Shown here: positions 43,949-53,203 of the stretch, piece by piece
Position numbering within the stretch: position 1 is the stretch's first letter
Layout of the letters: every line of letters begins with the position of its first letter
NCBI RefSeq assembly: GCF_040685555.1
Contig: NZ_JBFBIK010000015.1
Location: 1 to 64,000 of the forward strand
Source: Sphaerisporangium sp040685555
GTDB taxonomy: Bacteria > Actinomycetota > Actinomycetes > Streptosporangiales > Streptosporangiaceae
Direction: 5' to 3'
Length of the DNA stretch: 64,000 nt
The notes under the pieces: generated by a model
What the model was told of the DNA's origin: nothing
Databases searched by the model: none
What the model saw: only the letters and a program-made list of their open reading frames with translations
Position numbers and translations under genes: made by a program

Positions 43949-45043
43949 TCAGGCGAGCCGCAGGGACATCACCAGGTAGCGGAAGGTGGGGTCGTCCTCG
44001 TCGTCGGTGATCAGCACGGGCCGGGTCGGCGACGCCATGTTGATGCGCGCCTGCTCGCTCTCGACGCCGGCGAGGCCGTCGAGCAGGTAGTGGGGCTGGA
44101 AGGCGATCTGGATGTCGTCGCCTTCAAGGTCGGCCTCGACGGCTTCGGCTCCACGGCCGATGTCACCGCCACCCGCCTGCACCAGCACCTGGCCCTGCGT
44201 GAACGACAGCCGGATGGCGGTGTTGCGCTCGGCGACCAAGGCCACGCGCTTGATGGCCTCGACGAACGGGGCCACCTTGACGGCCGCCCGTATCGACCAG
44301 CTCTCGGTGAGGCGCGCGCGGTAGTCGATGAACTGGTCGTCGAGCAGGCGCACCGTCGTGACGCGGCCTGCGCACTCGAAACCGGCGATGCCGTCGCCGA
44401 ACCCGATCGACACCTCCCCCGCGCGCAGCGAGCGGCCCACCTCGACCATCACCCTGGCGGGGACCATCACGGCGGCCGTCTGCTCCTGCCGCTCGGGGTG
44501 CCAGAGGAAGTCGCGCGCCGCGATGCGGTAGCGGTCGGTGGAGGCCATCGACACGTTGACGCCGTCGATGTCGACGCGGATGCCCGTGAGCATGGGAAGC
44601 GTGTCGTCGCGGCTCGCGGCGACGGCGACCTGGCCGACCGCCGAGGCGAAAATGCCGCCGCCCACCGCGCCGGCCTTGGGCGGCATGGCCGGAAGGGTCG
44701 GGAAGTCCTCAACGGGCATCGTGAGCAGGCCGAACTCGGCTCCGCCGCAGGTGAGCACCGCCTCGGACCCGGAGGTGACGATCTGGACGGGCTCGGCGGG
44801 CAGGCTCTTGGTGATCTCGGCGAGGACCCGCCCGGGGATCAGCACCTTGCCCGGCTCGGCGACATCGGCCTCGATCAGGGCGCGCGCGGACACGTCGTAG
44901 TCGAACACCGAGAGCGAGAGGCTGTCGTCGAGCGCCTCCAGCAAAATGCCGGACAGGACCGGCAACGCGGGGCGACCCGGCAGCGTGCGGGCGCTCCACG
45001 CCACCGCGTCGGCCAGCACATCGCGGTTCACCTGGAACTTCAC
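43949..45043 (-). CDS. DNA polymerase III beta-clamp paralogue
   Basis: 364 aa from GTG 45043. Three clamp domains are recognisable: MKFQVNRDVLADAVAWSARTLP at the start, VSMASTDRYRIAARDF in the middle, and the C-terminal MPTRPV-like ASPTRPVLITDDEDDPTFRYLVMSLRL. It lacks dnaA, recF and gyrB neighbours, so it is probably a second clamp rather than the replicative dnaN. Role unknown. Confidence 0.85.
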   Translation of the reverse strand: MKFQVNRDVLADAVAWSARTLPGRPALPVLSGILLEALDDSLSLSVFDYDVSARALIEADVAEPGKVLIPGRVLAEITKSLPAEPVQIVTSGSEAVLTCGGAEFGLLTMPVEDFPTLPAMPPKAGAVGGGIFASAVGQVAVAASRDDTLPMLTGIRVDIDGVNVSMASTDRYRIAARDFLWHPERQEQTAAVMVPARVMVEVGRSLRAGEVSIGFGDGIAGFECAGRVTTVRLLDDQFIDYRARLTESWSIRAAVKVAPFVEAIKRVALVAERNTAIRLSFTQGQVLVQAGGGDIGRGAEAVEADLEGDDIQIAFQPHYLLDGLAGVESEQARINMASPTRPVLITDDEDDPTFRYLVMSLRLA

Positions 45044-45145
45044 CCTGATCCATCCCCTTCGCAACGTCTCGTTCCCAGAAAGGTAGCGCCTGGGGCGGAC
45101 ATTTGGCGGCTACGGAACCAGCGAGCCCGCGCGAACGCGGCGCGG

Positions 45146-45799
45146 TCAGCCCCGGGTGCCGTTCAGATAGGTGAGCACGGCGAGCACGCGGCGGTTGTCG
45201 TCGTCGGAGACGGCGAGGTCGAGCTTGGCGAAGATGTTCGCCGTGTGCTTGCCCACAGCACTCTCGCTCAGGAACAGCCGCTGGGCGATGGCGGCGTTCG
45301 AACGGCCCTCGGCCATCAGCTCCAGCACCTCCCGCTCGCGCGGGGTGAGCCTCCCCAGCGGCTCGTGGCGGGCGTTGCTGGCCAGCAGCTTGGCGATGAC
45401 GTCGGGGTCCATGGCGGTGCCACCGGACGCGACCCGGCGCACCGCGTCGATGAACTGCTCGGAGTTGAAGACGCGGTCCTTGAGCAGGTAGCCGACGCCG
45501 CCGGTGCCGTCGGCGAGCAACTCCCTGGCGTAAAGCTGCTCCACGTGCTGGGACAGGACCAGCACCGGCAGCCCGGGGATAGCCAGGCGGGCCGCGAGCG
45601 CCGCCTGGAGCCCCTCGTCGGTGAAGGTGGGCGGCAGCCGTACGTCGACCACCGCCACCTCGGGACGCTCGTCGAGCAGCGCCCTGAGCAGCTCGGGCCC
45701 CGACTCGACCGCCGCGACGATCTCGAACCCGTGCGCCTGGAGCAGGTGCACCAGGCCGTCACGCAGCAGATAGAGATCTTCGGCCAGGACTACTCTCAC
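45146..45799 (-). CDS. NarL/LuxR-type response regulator
   Basis: 217 aa from GTG 45799. Receiver domain with phospho-Asp52 (VAVVDVRLPP) and the conserved Lys near 104 (GYLLKDRV); C-terminal LuxR HTH (LTPREREVLELMAEGRSNAAIAQRLFLSESAVGKHTANIF). GTGA overlap with the kinase gene couples the pair. It probably controls the divergent ABC exporter. Confidence 0.95.
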   Translation of the reverse strand: MRVVLAEDLYLLRDGLVHLLQAHGFEIVAAVESGPELLRALLDERPEVAVVDVRLPPTFTDEGLQAALAARLAIPGLPVLVLSQHVEQLYARELLADGTGGVGYLLKDRVFNSEQFIDAVRRVASGGTAMDPDVIAKLLASNARHEPLGRLTPREREVLELMAEGRSNAAIAQRLFLSESAVGKHTANIFAKLDLAVSDDDNRRVLAVLTYLNGTRG

Positions 45800-47286
45800 G
45801 CGTCGTCTCGTTCCTTCGCCTGCTGGGCGGCTCTGGCCGCGAACCAGACCATACCTGCGCCAAGAGCGATCATGCCGATGATGACCGGCCACTGGAGAGG
45901 CTCCGGCATGTAGAGCGCGAGGAACCAGCTCCGCTGGTCCGCCCCGAAGATCTTCAAGAACATCGCCACCAGGCCCTGAGGGAACAGCGGCAGCCAGAAC
46001 AGCCCCCAGCAGACGCCCATCAGCTTCTGCTTCCACACGGGCAGTGTGGACCCGCAGGCTTCCGCGGAGAACGCGCGCGGAAGCTCAACGGTGGCCACGG
46101 TCGGCCCGCCCGGAGGGCTGTGCAGCGCGAGGACGCCGTCGAACGCGGACAGCCGGCGCTCGATGCCGCGCAGGCCGCTGCCCCGCGAGGGATCGGCCCC
46201 GCCGTGGCCGTCGTCGGTCACGGTGACGCGCAGGGCGGAGCGGCGGTGGCTGATGTCGATCGCGACGTTCGCGGCGTCGCCGTGCCTGCTGGCGTTCGCG
46301 AGCAGCTCGCTGATGACGAAGTAGGCGGCCGACTCGACGGGCGCCTCGGGACGTACGGGCAGCTCGACGCTGACCGTGACCTTGAGAGGGCTGTCGAGGG
46401 CGAGAGCCCGTACGGCGTCGCCGAGGCCGCGCTCGGCCAGGACCGGCGGGTGGATGCCCCGCACGAGCTGGCGCAGCTCGATCAGCGAGGCCGCCGAGGC
46501 CTCCCTCACCTTGGCGATGAGCGCCTTGGCCGCCTTCGGGTCGGAGTCCATGAGCTCCTCGGCCGCGCCGAGGGTCATGCCGATGGCCACCAGACGTGCC
46601 TGGGCGCCGTCGTGCAGGTCGCGCTCTATGCGCCGGAGCTCGGCGGCCTGCGAGTCGACCACTTCGGTGTGCACCTGGGTGAGGTGCCGCACCTCGTTGG
46701 CCAGGCGGGCCTTCAGCGTGGGGGCCAGCAGCAACCGGGCCCACAGGCCGTGGACGCGTGCGATCCTCGGAGCCACGAGCACCCCCGCGACGACGAGGAC
46801 GACTCCGGCGAGCATCTCCACCGGGTGCCCCACCCTCGCCAGGACGACGCCGTACCCCACCATGAGCAGCGGTGAGATGGCCAGCAGGCCGCCGATCAGC
46901 GGCTCGGCCAGCAGCCAGGCGAAGTCGCGCCAGGTGGCGGGGTCCTTGATCATCCAGTTCCAGGTCCTGTTGAAGGACGGGATCAGGGACGTGCGGTAGA
47001 GCTGCCGGCCCTCGCGGTACCAGCCGTCCCGCTGGGGCTGGGGCGGGGGCGGCGCGGCGCGGTAGGGGGCGGCGATCTCCACTCCCGACCACGCGCGGGC
47101 GACCGCGCGTGCCTGGCCCGCGCGGCCGCGGACCATGCGCACCGTGGCCGGGAACAGGAAGACCATTCCGAGCCCGAAGCACAGCACGAACACCACCGCG
47201 GTGATCGCGAGCATGACCATGTTCGTGACGGCCAGCGTGAACAGCACGAGACCGTGACCAAAGCCGACCACCGTCCTGAGAACCAT
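45796..47286 (-). CDS. HisKA_3 sensor histidine kinase with C-terminal membrane segments
   Basis: 496 aa. N-terminal sensor part with helices near 11-46 and 127-172, phospho-acceptor His225 in RRIERDLHDGAQARLVAIGM, then an HATPase domain (FVISELLANASRHG, VTVTDDGHGG, GSGLRGIERRLSAF). After the ATPase come two more hydrophobic segments (GVCWGLFWLPLFPQGLVAMF, PVIIGMIALGAGMVWFAARA), which is unusual. Partner of the overlapping response regulator. Confidence 0.93.
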   Translation of the reverse strand: MVLRTVVGFGHGLVLFTLAVTNMVMLAITAVVFVLCFGLGMVFLFPATVRMVRGRAGQARAVARAWSGVEIAAPYRAAPPPPQPQRDGWYREGRQLYRTSLIPSFNRTWNWMIKDPATWRDFAWLLAEPLIGGLLAISPLLMVGYGVVLARVGHPVEMLAGVVLVVAGVLVAPRIARVHGLWARLLLAPTLKARLANEVRHLTQVHTEVVDSQAAELRRIERDLHDGAQARLVAIGMTLGAAEELMDSDPKAAKALIAKVREASAASLIELRQLVRGIHPPVLAERGLGDAVRALALDSPLKVTVSVELPVRPEAPVESAAYFVISELLANASRHGDAANVAIDISHRRSALRVTVTDDGHGGADPSRGSGLRGIERRLSAFDGVLALHSPPGGPTVATVELPRAFSAEACGSTLPVWKQKLMGVCWGLFWLPLFPQGLVAMFLKIFGADQRSWFLALYMPEPLQWPVIIGMIALGAGMVWFAARAAQQAKERDDA

Positions 47287-47419
47287 GCGCCCCAGTCTGG
47301 TTCACCGGGCCGGTAGTTCGAAGTAGCCGTGGACACCCTGTTCAGGTGTATCTAAGTACACCCCCGTTCGGGCCGCAGGCGCATTCCGGCGGCAGGCCGC
47401 GATTCCTAGCGTCGATGGC

Positions 47420-48331
47420 ATGGAAATCATCGAGATCACCAAGCTGCGCAAGCTTTACGGCAAGCAGGTGGCGGTCGACGACGTGTCGTTCGCCGTGGAG
47501 GAAGGCGAGATCTTCGGCGTGGTCGGGCGGAACGGCGCCGGGAAGACCACGACGGTCGAGTGCGTCTCCGGGCTCCGCACGCCCGACGGCGGGACGATCA
47601 CCGTCACGGGTCTCGATCCGCGCCGCGATCGCGCCGAGCTGCGGCGACGGGTCGGCGTGCAGCTCCAGGACTGCTCACTCCCGGACAAGCTCAAGGTGTG
47701 GGAGGCGCTCGACCTCTACGCGTCCTTCTACGACCGGCCCGCGGACTGGAGGAAGCTGCTGGACGAGGTCGGCCTCGGCCAGAAGCGGGACACGACGTTC
47801 GCCAAGCTCTCCGGCGGGCAGCGGCAACGGCTGTCGATCGCCCTCGCCCTGGTCGGCGCCCCGCGCGTGGCGATCCTGGACGAGCTCACCACCGGCCTCG
47901 ACCCGCAGGCGCGGCGGGAGACCTGGGACCTCATCGAGCTGGTCAGGTCCCGCGGCGTCACGATCGTCCTGGTCACCCACTTCATGGAGGAGGCGGAACG
48001 GCTCTGCGACCGGGTCGCCGTGATCGACGGGGGGCGCGTGGCGGCGATCGACTCGCCGGCGGGTCTGATCGCGCGGGTGGAGGGCGGGCAACGGGTCAGC
48101 TTCCGCGGCCCTCCCGGCGCCGACCGCATCCTCAGGTCTGTTCCGGAGGTGGAGGGTGTCACCAGGAACGGCGACACCGTCACGGTGACCGGATCGGAGA
48201 ACCTCCTCCTGGCCGTGACCACCGCCCTCGCCGCGAACCAGATCGTCCCCACCGGGCTCCAGATGGAGCGCGCGACGCTGGACGACGCCTTCCTCACCCT
48301 CACCGGCCGCCCGGTCACCGACGCGTCCTAG
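47420..48331 (+). CDS. DrrA-like ABC transporter ATP-binding protein
   Basis: 303 aa. Walker A GRNGAGKTT (37-45), signature LSGGQRQRLSIAL, Walker B VAILDELTTGLDPQARR, and a C-terminal DUF4162-like domain. It works with the permease encoded 12 bp downstream, as in drug or lipid exporters. Divergent from the two-component genes. Confidence 0.95.
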   Translation: MEIIEITKLRKLYGKQVAVDDVSFAVEEGEIFGVVGRNGAGKTTTVECVSGLRTPDGGTITVTGLDPRRDRAELRRRVGVQLQDCSLPDKLKVWEALDLYASFYDRPADWRKLLDEVGLGQKRDTTFAKLSGGQRQRLSIALALVGAPRVAILDELTTGLDPQARRETWDLIELVRSRGVTIVLVTHFMEEAERLCDRVAVIDGGRVAAIDSPAGLIARVEGGQRVSFRGPPGADRILRSVPEVEGVTRNGDTVTVTGSENLLLAVTTALAANQIVPTGLQMERATLDDAFLTLTGRPVTDAS

Positions 48332-48343
48332 GAGGACCTCCCC

Positions 48344-49126
48344 ATGTCGACCACCATCCCCATCAAGACCACGCGCAGGGGGACGAGCCTGCGCAAGCTA
48401 GCCCTCACGGAGACAAAGCTCTACCTGCGAGAACCTCTCACGGCGTTCTTCGCGCTCCTGCTCCCCCTCACGCTGCTGCTGGTCCTCGGCAGCGCCATCC
48501 CCGGCTTCCGCACCCCTGACCCCTCGCTCGGCGGCGAGCGGGTGGTGGACACCCAGCTGCCCGCCATGATGATCCTGCTGTCGGTCGTGACCTCCGCGTT
48601 CAGCGTGATCCCGACGGTGCTCGCGGTGTACCGGGAGCGCGGGGTCCTGCGCCGCCTGTCCATCACCCCGGCCTCGCCGGGTGCGCTGCTGGTCGCCCAG
48701 TTGCTGCTCAACCTGGTGGCGACGGTCGTGGCCGGCCTCTTGATGATCGTGTTCGGAAACCTGGTGCTCGGCACGCGCGTGCCCGCCCAGCTCTTGTGGT
48801 TCGTCCTGGTCTTCCTCCTCGGGGTCTGCGCCATGTTCGCCCTCGGCCTGCTCATCGCGGCCGTCGTCCCGAACAGCCGCGCCGCCGGCGGGATCGGGGC
48901 GATCGTGATGTTCCCCCTGCTCTTCCTCGCGGGGATGTGGCTGCCCCGCGAGCTGATGCCCGAGGTCCTGCGGAGGCTCAGCGACTTCACGCCGACGGGC
49001 GCGTTCGGCCAGGCCCTGCGCGACACGTGGGCGGGCGCGTCTCCGCAGGTGCTTCACCTGGCCGTCCTCGCCGTGTGGGCGCTGGTGGCCGGCGTGCTCG
49101 CGGCGCGGACGTTCCGCTGGGAGTGA
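48344..49126 (+). CDS. ABC-2 type exporter permease
   Basis: 260 aa with six membrane helices in the ABC-2 plan (ETKLYLREPLTAFFALLLPLTLLL at the start; IGAIVMFPLLFLAGMWLPRELMP near the end). TAGGAGGACC precedes the ATG. Completes the exporter with the upstream ATPase; substrate unknown. Confidence 0.94.
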   Translation: MSTTIPIKTTRRGTSLRKLALTETKLYLREPLTAFFALLLPLTLLLVLGSAIPGFRTPDPSLGGERVVDTQLPAMMILLSVVTSAFSVIPTVLAVYRERGVLRRLSITPASPGALLVAQLLLNLVATVVAGLLMIVFGNLVLGTRVPAQLLWFVLVFLLGVCAMFALGLLIAAVVPNSRAAGGIGAIVMFPLLFLAGMWLPRELMPEVLRRLSDFTPTGAFGQALRDTWAGASPQVLHLAVLAVWALVAGVLAARTFRWE

Positions 49127-49139
49127 CCTCCGGCCTCTA

Positions 49140-49185
49140 CCGGGGTACGGCCCGCGCGGGGCGGCCGTACCCCGGCATTTTATTT
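49140..49185 (+). terminator. Rho-independent terminator of the ABC operon
   Basis: CCGGGGTACGGCC (49140-49152) pairs with GGCCGTACCCCGG (49163-49175), followed by CATTTTATTT. Confidence 0.93.
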
Positions 49186-49212
49186 CGCGACCCCTGTGAA
49201 AACCTGGATCCC

Positions 49213-49959
49213 ATGATCACACTCGCCCATGTCAGCGATGTCCACATCGACGGAACCCCGCGGAGTGCCGAGCGCGTCGAGCGGGTCGTACGTCACATCT
49301 CCGGCCTTCCCGGGCCGATCGACGCCGTGCTGGTGACCGGTGACATCGCCGACCACGGAACCGTGGAGGAGTACGAGATCGCCCGGGAGCTGCTGCGGTT
49401 CCCGTACCCGACGATCATCTGCCCGGGGAACCACGACAGCAGGCCGGAGTTCCGTAAGGTGCTGCTCGGCGAGGCCGGTGACACCGGCAGGCCCGTCAAC
49501 CAGGTGCTCCGCGCCGGCGGCGCGACGATCGCCCTGTGCGATTCCAGCATCCCCGGCCGCGACGACGGTTACCTCGACGACGAGACCCTGCGGTGGCTCG
49601 CCGAGGTCCTGGAGTCGTCCGGCGCGCCGGTCCTCGTCGGCATGCACCACCAGCCGGTGCCGGTCGGCATCCCCTACGTCGACGAGATCGGGCTCAAGGA
49701 GCCCGAGCGCCTGGAGGCGGTGCTCCACGCGCATCCCCAGGTCGTGGGCCTCCTGGTCGGGCACGTCCACACCGCCGCCGCGACCACCTTCGCGGGCCTC
49801 CCGGTGTACGTCGCGCCGGGCGTGGCCTCGACGGCGCTGCTCCCGCAGGAGTCCACGGCATGGCCGCCGGTCGACTTCGACCTGCCTCCCGGATTCGCGC
49901 TGCACGTACTGACCGGCGACGGCCGCCTGACCTCCCACGCCCGCGTGGTCCTGCCCTGA
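49213..49959 (+). CDS. Metallophosphoesterase (CpdA/Icc-like phosphodiesterase)
   Basis: 248 aa from ATG 49213. The five phosphoesterase blocks are present: SDVHIDG, VTGDIADHG, CPGNHDS, GMHHQPVPVG and GHVHTAA. Relatives hydrolyse cyclic AMP or other phosphodiesters. It lies after the ABC-operon terminator, so it is probably a separate unit. Confidence 0.92.
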   Translation: MITLAHVSDVHIDGTPRSAERVERVVRHISGLPGPIDAVLVTGDIADHGTVEEYEIARELLRFPYPTIICPGNHDSRPEFRKVLLGEAGDTGRPVNQVLRAGGATIALCDSSIPGRDDGYLDDETLRWLAEVLESSGAPVLVGMHHQPVPVGIPYVDEIGLKEPERLEAVLHAHPQVVGLLVGHVHTAAATTFAGLPVYVAPGVASTALLPQESTAWPPVDFDLPPGFALHVLTGDGRLTSHARVVLP

Positions 49960-49976
49960 ACCCGGTGACACCGAGA

Positions 49977-50127
49977 TGCCGAGCGAGGACGTCGTCGCCT
50001 GGAACGACGGTTCCATGGCGACCAGGAGCAACTCGACATCGCCGACGGCCGCGTCCACCAGATCTTCGGCGTCCTCAACCCCGACAAGCTGGTCCATGTC
50101 CGCCCAGGCCTTTCGGTGGACTCGTGA
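49977..50127 (+). pseudogene. Remnant of an ECF sigma factor (SigJ-like) C-terminus
   Basis: Read as SEDVVAWNDGS in one frame and, after a shift near 50012, HGDQEQLDIADGRVHQIFG and VLNPDKLVHV in another, ending at TGA 50125-50127. The VLNPDKL ending and the DIADGRV strand are the SnoaL-like C-terminal domain of ECF41/SigJ sigma factors. The rest of the gene is absent and no start is usable. Confidence 0.5.
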
Positions 50128-50189
50128 CCTGCCCGGTGCCGCCGCGGTTCGCTTCTCTCCGGATCTTTTCCAATGCGGTACGAGCAGGC

Positions 50190-51545
50190 TCAGTGGGGTG
50201 CCATGTCGACGAAGCGGCTGTAGTGACCCTGGAAGGCGACCGTGACCGTGGCGGTGGGGCCGTTACGGTGCTTGGCCACGATGAGGTCGGCCTCGCCGGC
50301 GCGCGGCGACTCGCGCTCGTAGGCGTCCTCCCTGTGGAGGAGGATCACAACATCGGCATCCTGCTCAATCGACCCTGATTCGCGCAAGTCGGACACCTGA
50401 GGGCGCTTGTCGGTGCGCTGCTCGGGGCCACGGTTGAGCTGGGAGATCGCGATGACGGGCACCTCCAGCTCCTTGGCGAGGAGCTTGAGGGCACGGGAGA
50501 TCTCGGACACCTCCTGCTGACGGCTCTCGGTCTTCTTCGGCGAGCTCATCAGCTGGAGGTAGTCGACGATGACGAAGCGCAGGTCGTGACGCTGCTTGAG
50601 GCGGCGGCACTTGGCGCGGATCTCCATCATCGACATGTTGGGAGAGTCGTCGATGAACAGCGGCGCCTCGGCGACCTCGCTCATGCGCCGCGCGAGGCGT
50701 GTCCAGTCGTCGTCGTTCATCGTGCCCGAGCGCATCGTGTGCAGGGCCACCCGGGCCTCGGCCGACAGCAGACGCATCGTGATCTCATTGCGCGACATTT
50801 CCAGAGAGAACACGACTGTCGCCATATGGTGCTTGATAGCCGCGGATCTGGCGAAATCGAGCCCCAGCGTCGACTTGCCGATGGCGGGACGCGCCGCTAC
50901 GACGATCATCTGGCCGGGGTGGAGGCCGTTCATCAGGGCGTCGAGGTCCTGGAAGCCGGTCGGGACGCCGACCATCTGGCCACTGCGGCTGCCGATGGCC
51001 TCGATCTCGTCGAGAGCGCCCGGCATGATCTCGGACAGCGGGCGGTAGTCCTCGCTGGTGCGGCGCTCGGTGACCGCGTAGATCTCGGCCTGGGCCCGGT
51101 CGACCAGCTCGTCGACCTCTTCGTTCTGCCCGCCGTACCCGTAGGAGACGATGCGGGTGCCGGCCTCGATGAGCCGCCGCAGGATCGCCTGCTCCCGCAC
51201 GATCTTGGCGTAGTAGCCGGCGTTCGCGGCCGTGGGGACGACGGCCGTCAGGGTGTGGACGTAGGCGCCGCCGCCCACGCGCGCGATCTCACCGCGCTTG
51301 GACAGCTCGCCGAAGATCGTCACCGCGTCCGCCGGCTCACCCCGCCCGTACAGGTCGAGGATGGCGTCGTAGATGATCTGGTGGGCCGGCCGGTAGAAGT
51401 CGTCGGAGCGCAGGACCTCGACCACGTCGGCGATGGCGTCCTTGGACAGCAGCATGCCGCCCAGCACCGACTGCTCGGCCTCGATGTTGCTCGGGGGCGT
51501 GCGCTCGAAGGGTGCATCGAAGGCGGGGACCACTTCACTGCTCAA
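50190..51545 (-). CDS. dnaB: Replicative DNA helicase
   Basis: 451 aa from TTG 51545, which has GTAGGAGG 7 nt upstream; the frame stays open to an ATG at 51641, giving 483 aa. N-terminal primase-binding domain (FERTPPSNIEAEQSVLGGMLL), RecA-like core with Walker A ARPAIGKSTLGLDFA, and RFVIVDYLQLM and SQLNRGPEQRTDKRPQVSDLRESG motifs. No intein. It is the hexameric helicase at the fork. Confidence 0.96.
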   Translation of the reverse strand: MSSEVVPAFDAPFERTPPSNIEAEQSVLGGMLLSKDAIADVVEVLRSDDFYRPAHQIIYDAILDLYGRGEPADAVTIFGELSKRGEIARVGGGAYVHTLTAVVPTAANAGYYAKIVREQAILRRLIEAGTRIVSYGYGGQNEEVDELVDRAQAEIYAVTERRTSEDYRPLSEIMPGALDEIEAIGSRSGQMVGVPTGFQDLDALMNGLHPGQMIVVAARPAIGKSTLGLDFARSAAIKHHMATVVFSLEMSRNEITMRLLSAEARVALHTMRSGTMNDDDWTRLARRMSEVAEAPLFIDDSPNMSMMEIRAKCRRLKQRHDLRFVIVDYLQLMSSPKKTESRQQEVSEISRALKLLAKELEVPVIAISQLNRGPEQRTDKRPQVSDLRESGSIEQDADVVILLHREDAYERESPRAGEADLIVAKHRNGPTATVTVAFQGHYSRFVDMAPH

Positions 51546-51644
51546 CTGGCCGCCTCCTACGAACTCCCGTGCCACCCCCGAAGTAGCCGGGGTGACAGTT
51601 TCGCCGGTTCTGGAGGAACCGGCAACGCGTCCTGTCGACAACGT

Positions 51645-51772
51645 TGTGGATAACGTGTGCAGTTCTCGTCACGAGGTGTGGGCAGCCTGGGGACAACCCT
51701 GTGGATAACCGATGTGCATAACCACAGAACCCTTATTGAGCAGGGGAAACGGTGTCCACGAGCTGTGGAGAA
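51645..51772. promoter_or_regulatory. DnaA-box cluster upstream of dnaB
   Basis: TGTGGATAA at 51645 and 51700 are exact near-consensus boxes; weaker relatives are GGGGACAAC (51689), TGTCCACGA (51753) and TGTGGAGAA (51764). They lie between the divergent dnaB and MATE genes, so DnaA could regulate dnaB. Confidence 0.55.
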
Positions 51773-51848
51773 AAGAAAGTCGGCACGACACGTGGATAGT
51801 CGCCCGCGGCCGTCCCGACCACGGCGGTGTAAGGGGCAAGATAGACGA

Positions 51849-53159
51849 GTGTCTCTTACCCCCCACGTCGGTAGCCGGGAGATCCTCAGGCTCGCCATTC
51901 CGGCCTTCGGCGCGCTGGTGGCCGAGCCACTGTTCATCCTCGTGGACTACGCGATCGTCGGCCGGCTCGGCACGACCTCGCTCGGCGCGCTCGGCATCGC
52001 CGGCACCGCCCTGACCACGCTGGTGAACGTCTGCGTCTTCCTGGCGTACGGCACCACCGCGGCGGTGGCGAGGCAGGTGGGCGCGGGGAACCTCTCGCGG
52101 GCGGTCAAGCAGGGCATCGACGGGCTCTGGCTGGCCACCGCCATCGGCCTGACCCTGATCGCGGCGTGCTGGCCGCTCGCCCCGTGGCTCGTCGAGCTGT
52201 TCGGCGCCTCCCCTGGCGTGGCCGCCCAGGCGGTCACGTACCTGCGGATCAGCCTGCTGGGCACCCCGCCCATGCTCATCATCCTGGCCGGCACCGGCAT
52301 CCTTCGCGGCCTGCAGGACACGGTGACCCCGCTGGCCGTCGCCGTCGGCTCGTTCACGCTCAACGCGGTGCTGAACGCCGTGTTCGTGCTCGTCCTCCAC
52401 TGGGGCATCGCGGGGTCCGCCTGGGGCACCGTCCTCGCTCAGGGGCTCGGAGCGGCCGTCTACCTGCTCGTCGCCGCCAGGGCCGCCCGCGAGCACCACG
52501 TCTCGCTGAAGCCGCACCTCGCGGGGATCAGGGACTTTGGGACGGCGGGGATCGCGCTGCTGGTCCGCACGGTCTGCCTGCGCCTCGTGCTGATCGTCGC
52601 GACGGGCGTCGCCACCCGCATGGGAATCGCCCAGCTCGCGGCACACTCGATCGCGACCCAGATCTGGTCGCTGCTCGCGTTCGCCCTCGACGCCATCGCG
52701 ATCGCGGGTCAGGCGATCACCGGGCGCGCCCTCGGCGCCGGAGACGTCCAGCGGACGCGCGCCGCCACGCGGACCATGGTGACCTGGGGCATCGGGTACG
52801 GGGCGTTCCTCGCGCTCGCGATCGTCCTCCTGCGTCCGGCCATCCCGCATCTGTTCGGCGCGGACCCCGCTGTGAGCGCCGAGCTCGCGGCCGTGCTGTG
52901 GATCGTCGCGCTGCTCCAGCCCCTGGCCGGCGTGGTGTTCGTCCTCGACGGGGTGCTGATCGGAGCGGGCGACCGGCGCTACCTCGCCTGGGCCTCCGCC
53001 GTCACGACGATCGTCTATCTCCCGGCGGTCTTCGGCGTGGTCCACCTCGGCGGCGGCCTCGTGGCGCTGTGGATGGCGTTCATGGTGTGGATGGCGGCCC
53101 GCGCGGTCACCCTCGGGGTGCGCGCGTACGGCCGTGCGTGGCTGGTCACCGGCGGCTGA
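51849..53159 (+). CDS. MATE-family multidrug/metabolite exporter
   Basis: 436 aa from GTG 51849 with 12 helices. The start REILRLAIPAFGALVAEPLFILVDYAIVGRLG and the repeat-half SIATQIWSLLAFALDAIAIAGQAITGRALGAGD are DinF-like MATE signatures. It exports substrates using ion gradients. Divergent from dnaB; ends 45 bp from the convergent ABC operon. Confidence 0.94.
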   Translation: MSLTPHVGSREILRLAIPAFGALVAEPLFILVDYAIVGRLGTTSLGALGIAGTALTTLVNVCVFLAYGTTAAVARQVGAGNLSRAVKQGIDGLWLATAIGLTLIAACWPLAPWLVELFGASPGVAAQAVTYLRISLLGTPPMLIILAGTGILRGLQDTVTPLAVAVGSFTLNAVLNAVFVLVLHWGIAGSAWGTVLAQGLGAAVYLLVAARAAREHHVSLKPHLAGIRDFGTAGIALLVRTVCLRLVLIVATGVATRMGIAQLAAHSIATQIWSLLAFALDAIAIAGQAITGRALGAGDVQRTRAATRTMVTWGIGYGAFLALAIVLLRPAIPHLFGADPAVSAELAAVLWIVALLQPLAGVVFVLDGVLIGAGDRRYLAWASAVTTIVYLPAVFGVVHLGGGLVALWMAFMVWMAARAVTLGVRAYGRAWLVTGG

Positions 53160-53203
53160 CCGGCCCGCCGAACCCGCCGCCCGCCCGCATGTCGCCGGCG
53201 GGG

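Noticed and set aside
44090..45913. 607-codon plus-strand frame across the clamp and response-regulator genes
   Set aside because: Its composition is Arg/His/Gln-rich without domains; the minus strand encodes recognised proteins.
51645..51772. Chromosomal origin of replication
   Set aside because: dnaA, rpmH, recF and gyrB are absent and only a few boxes are present; more likely regulatory.
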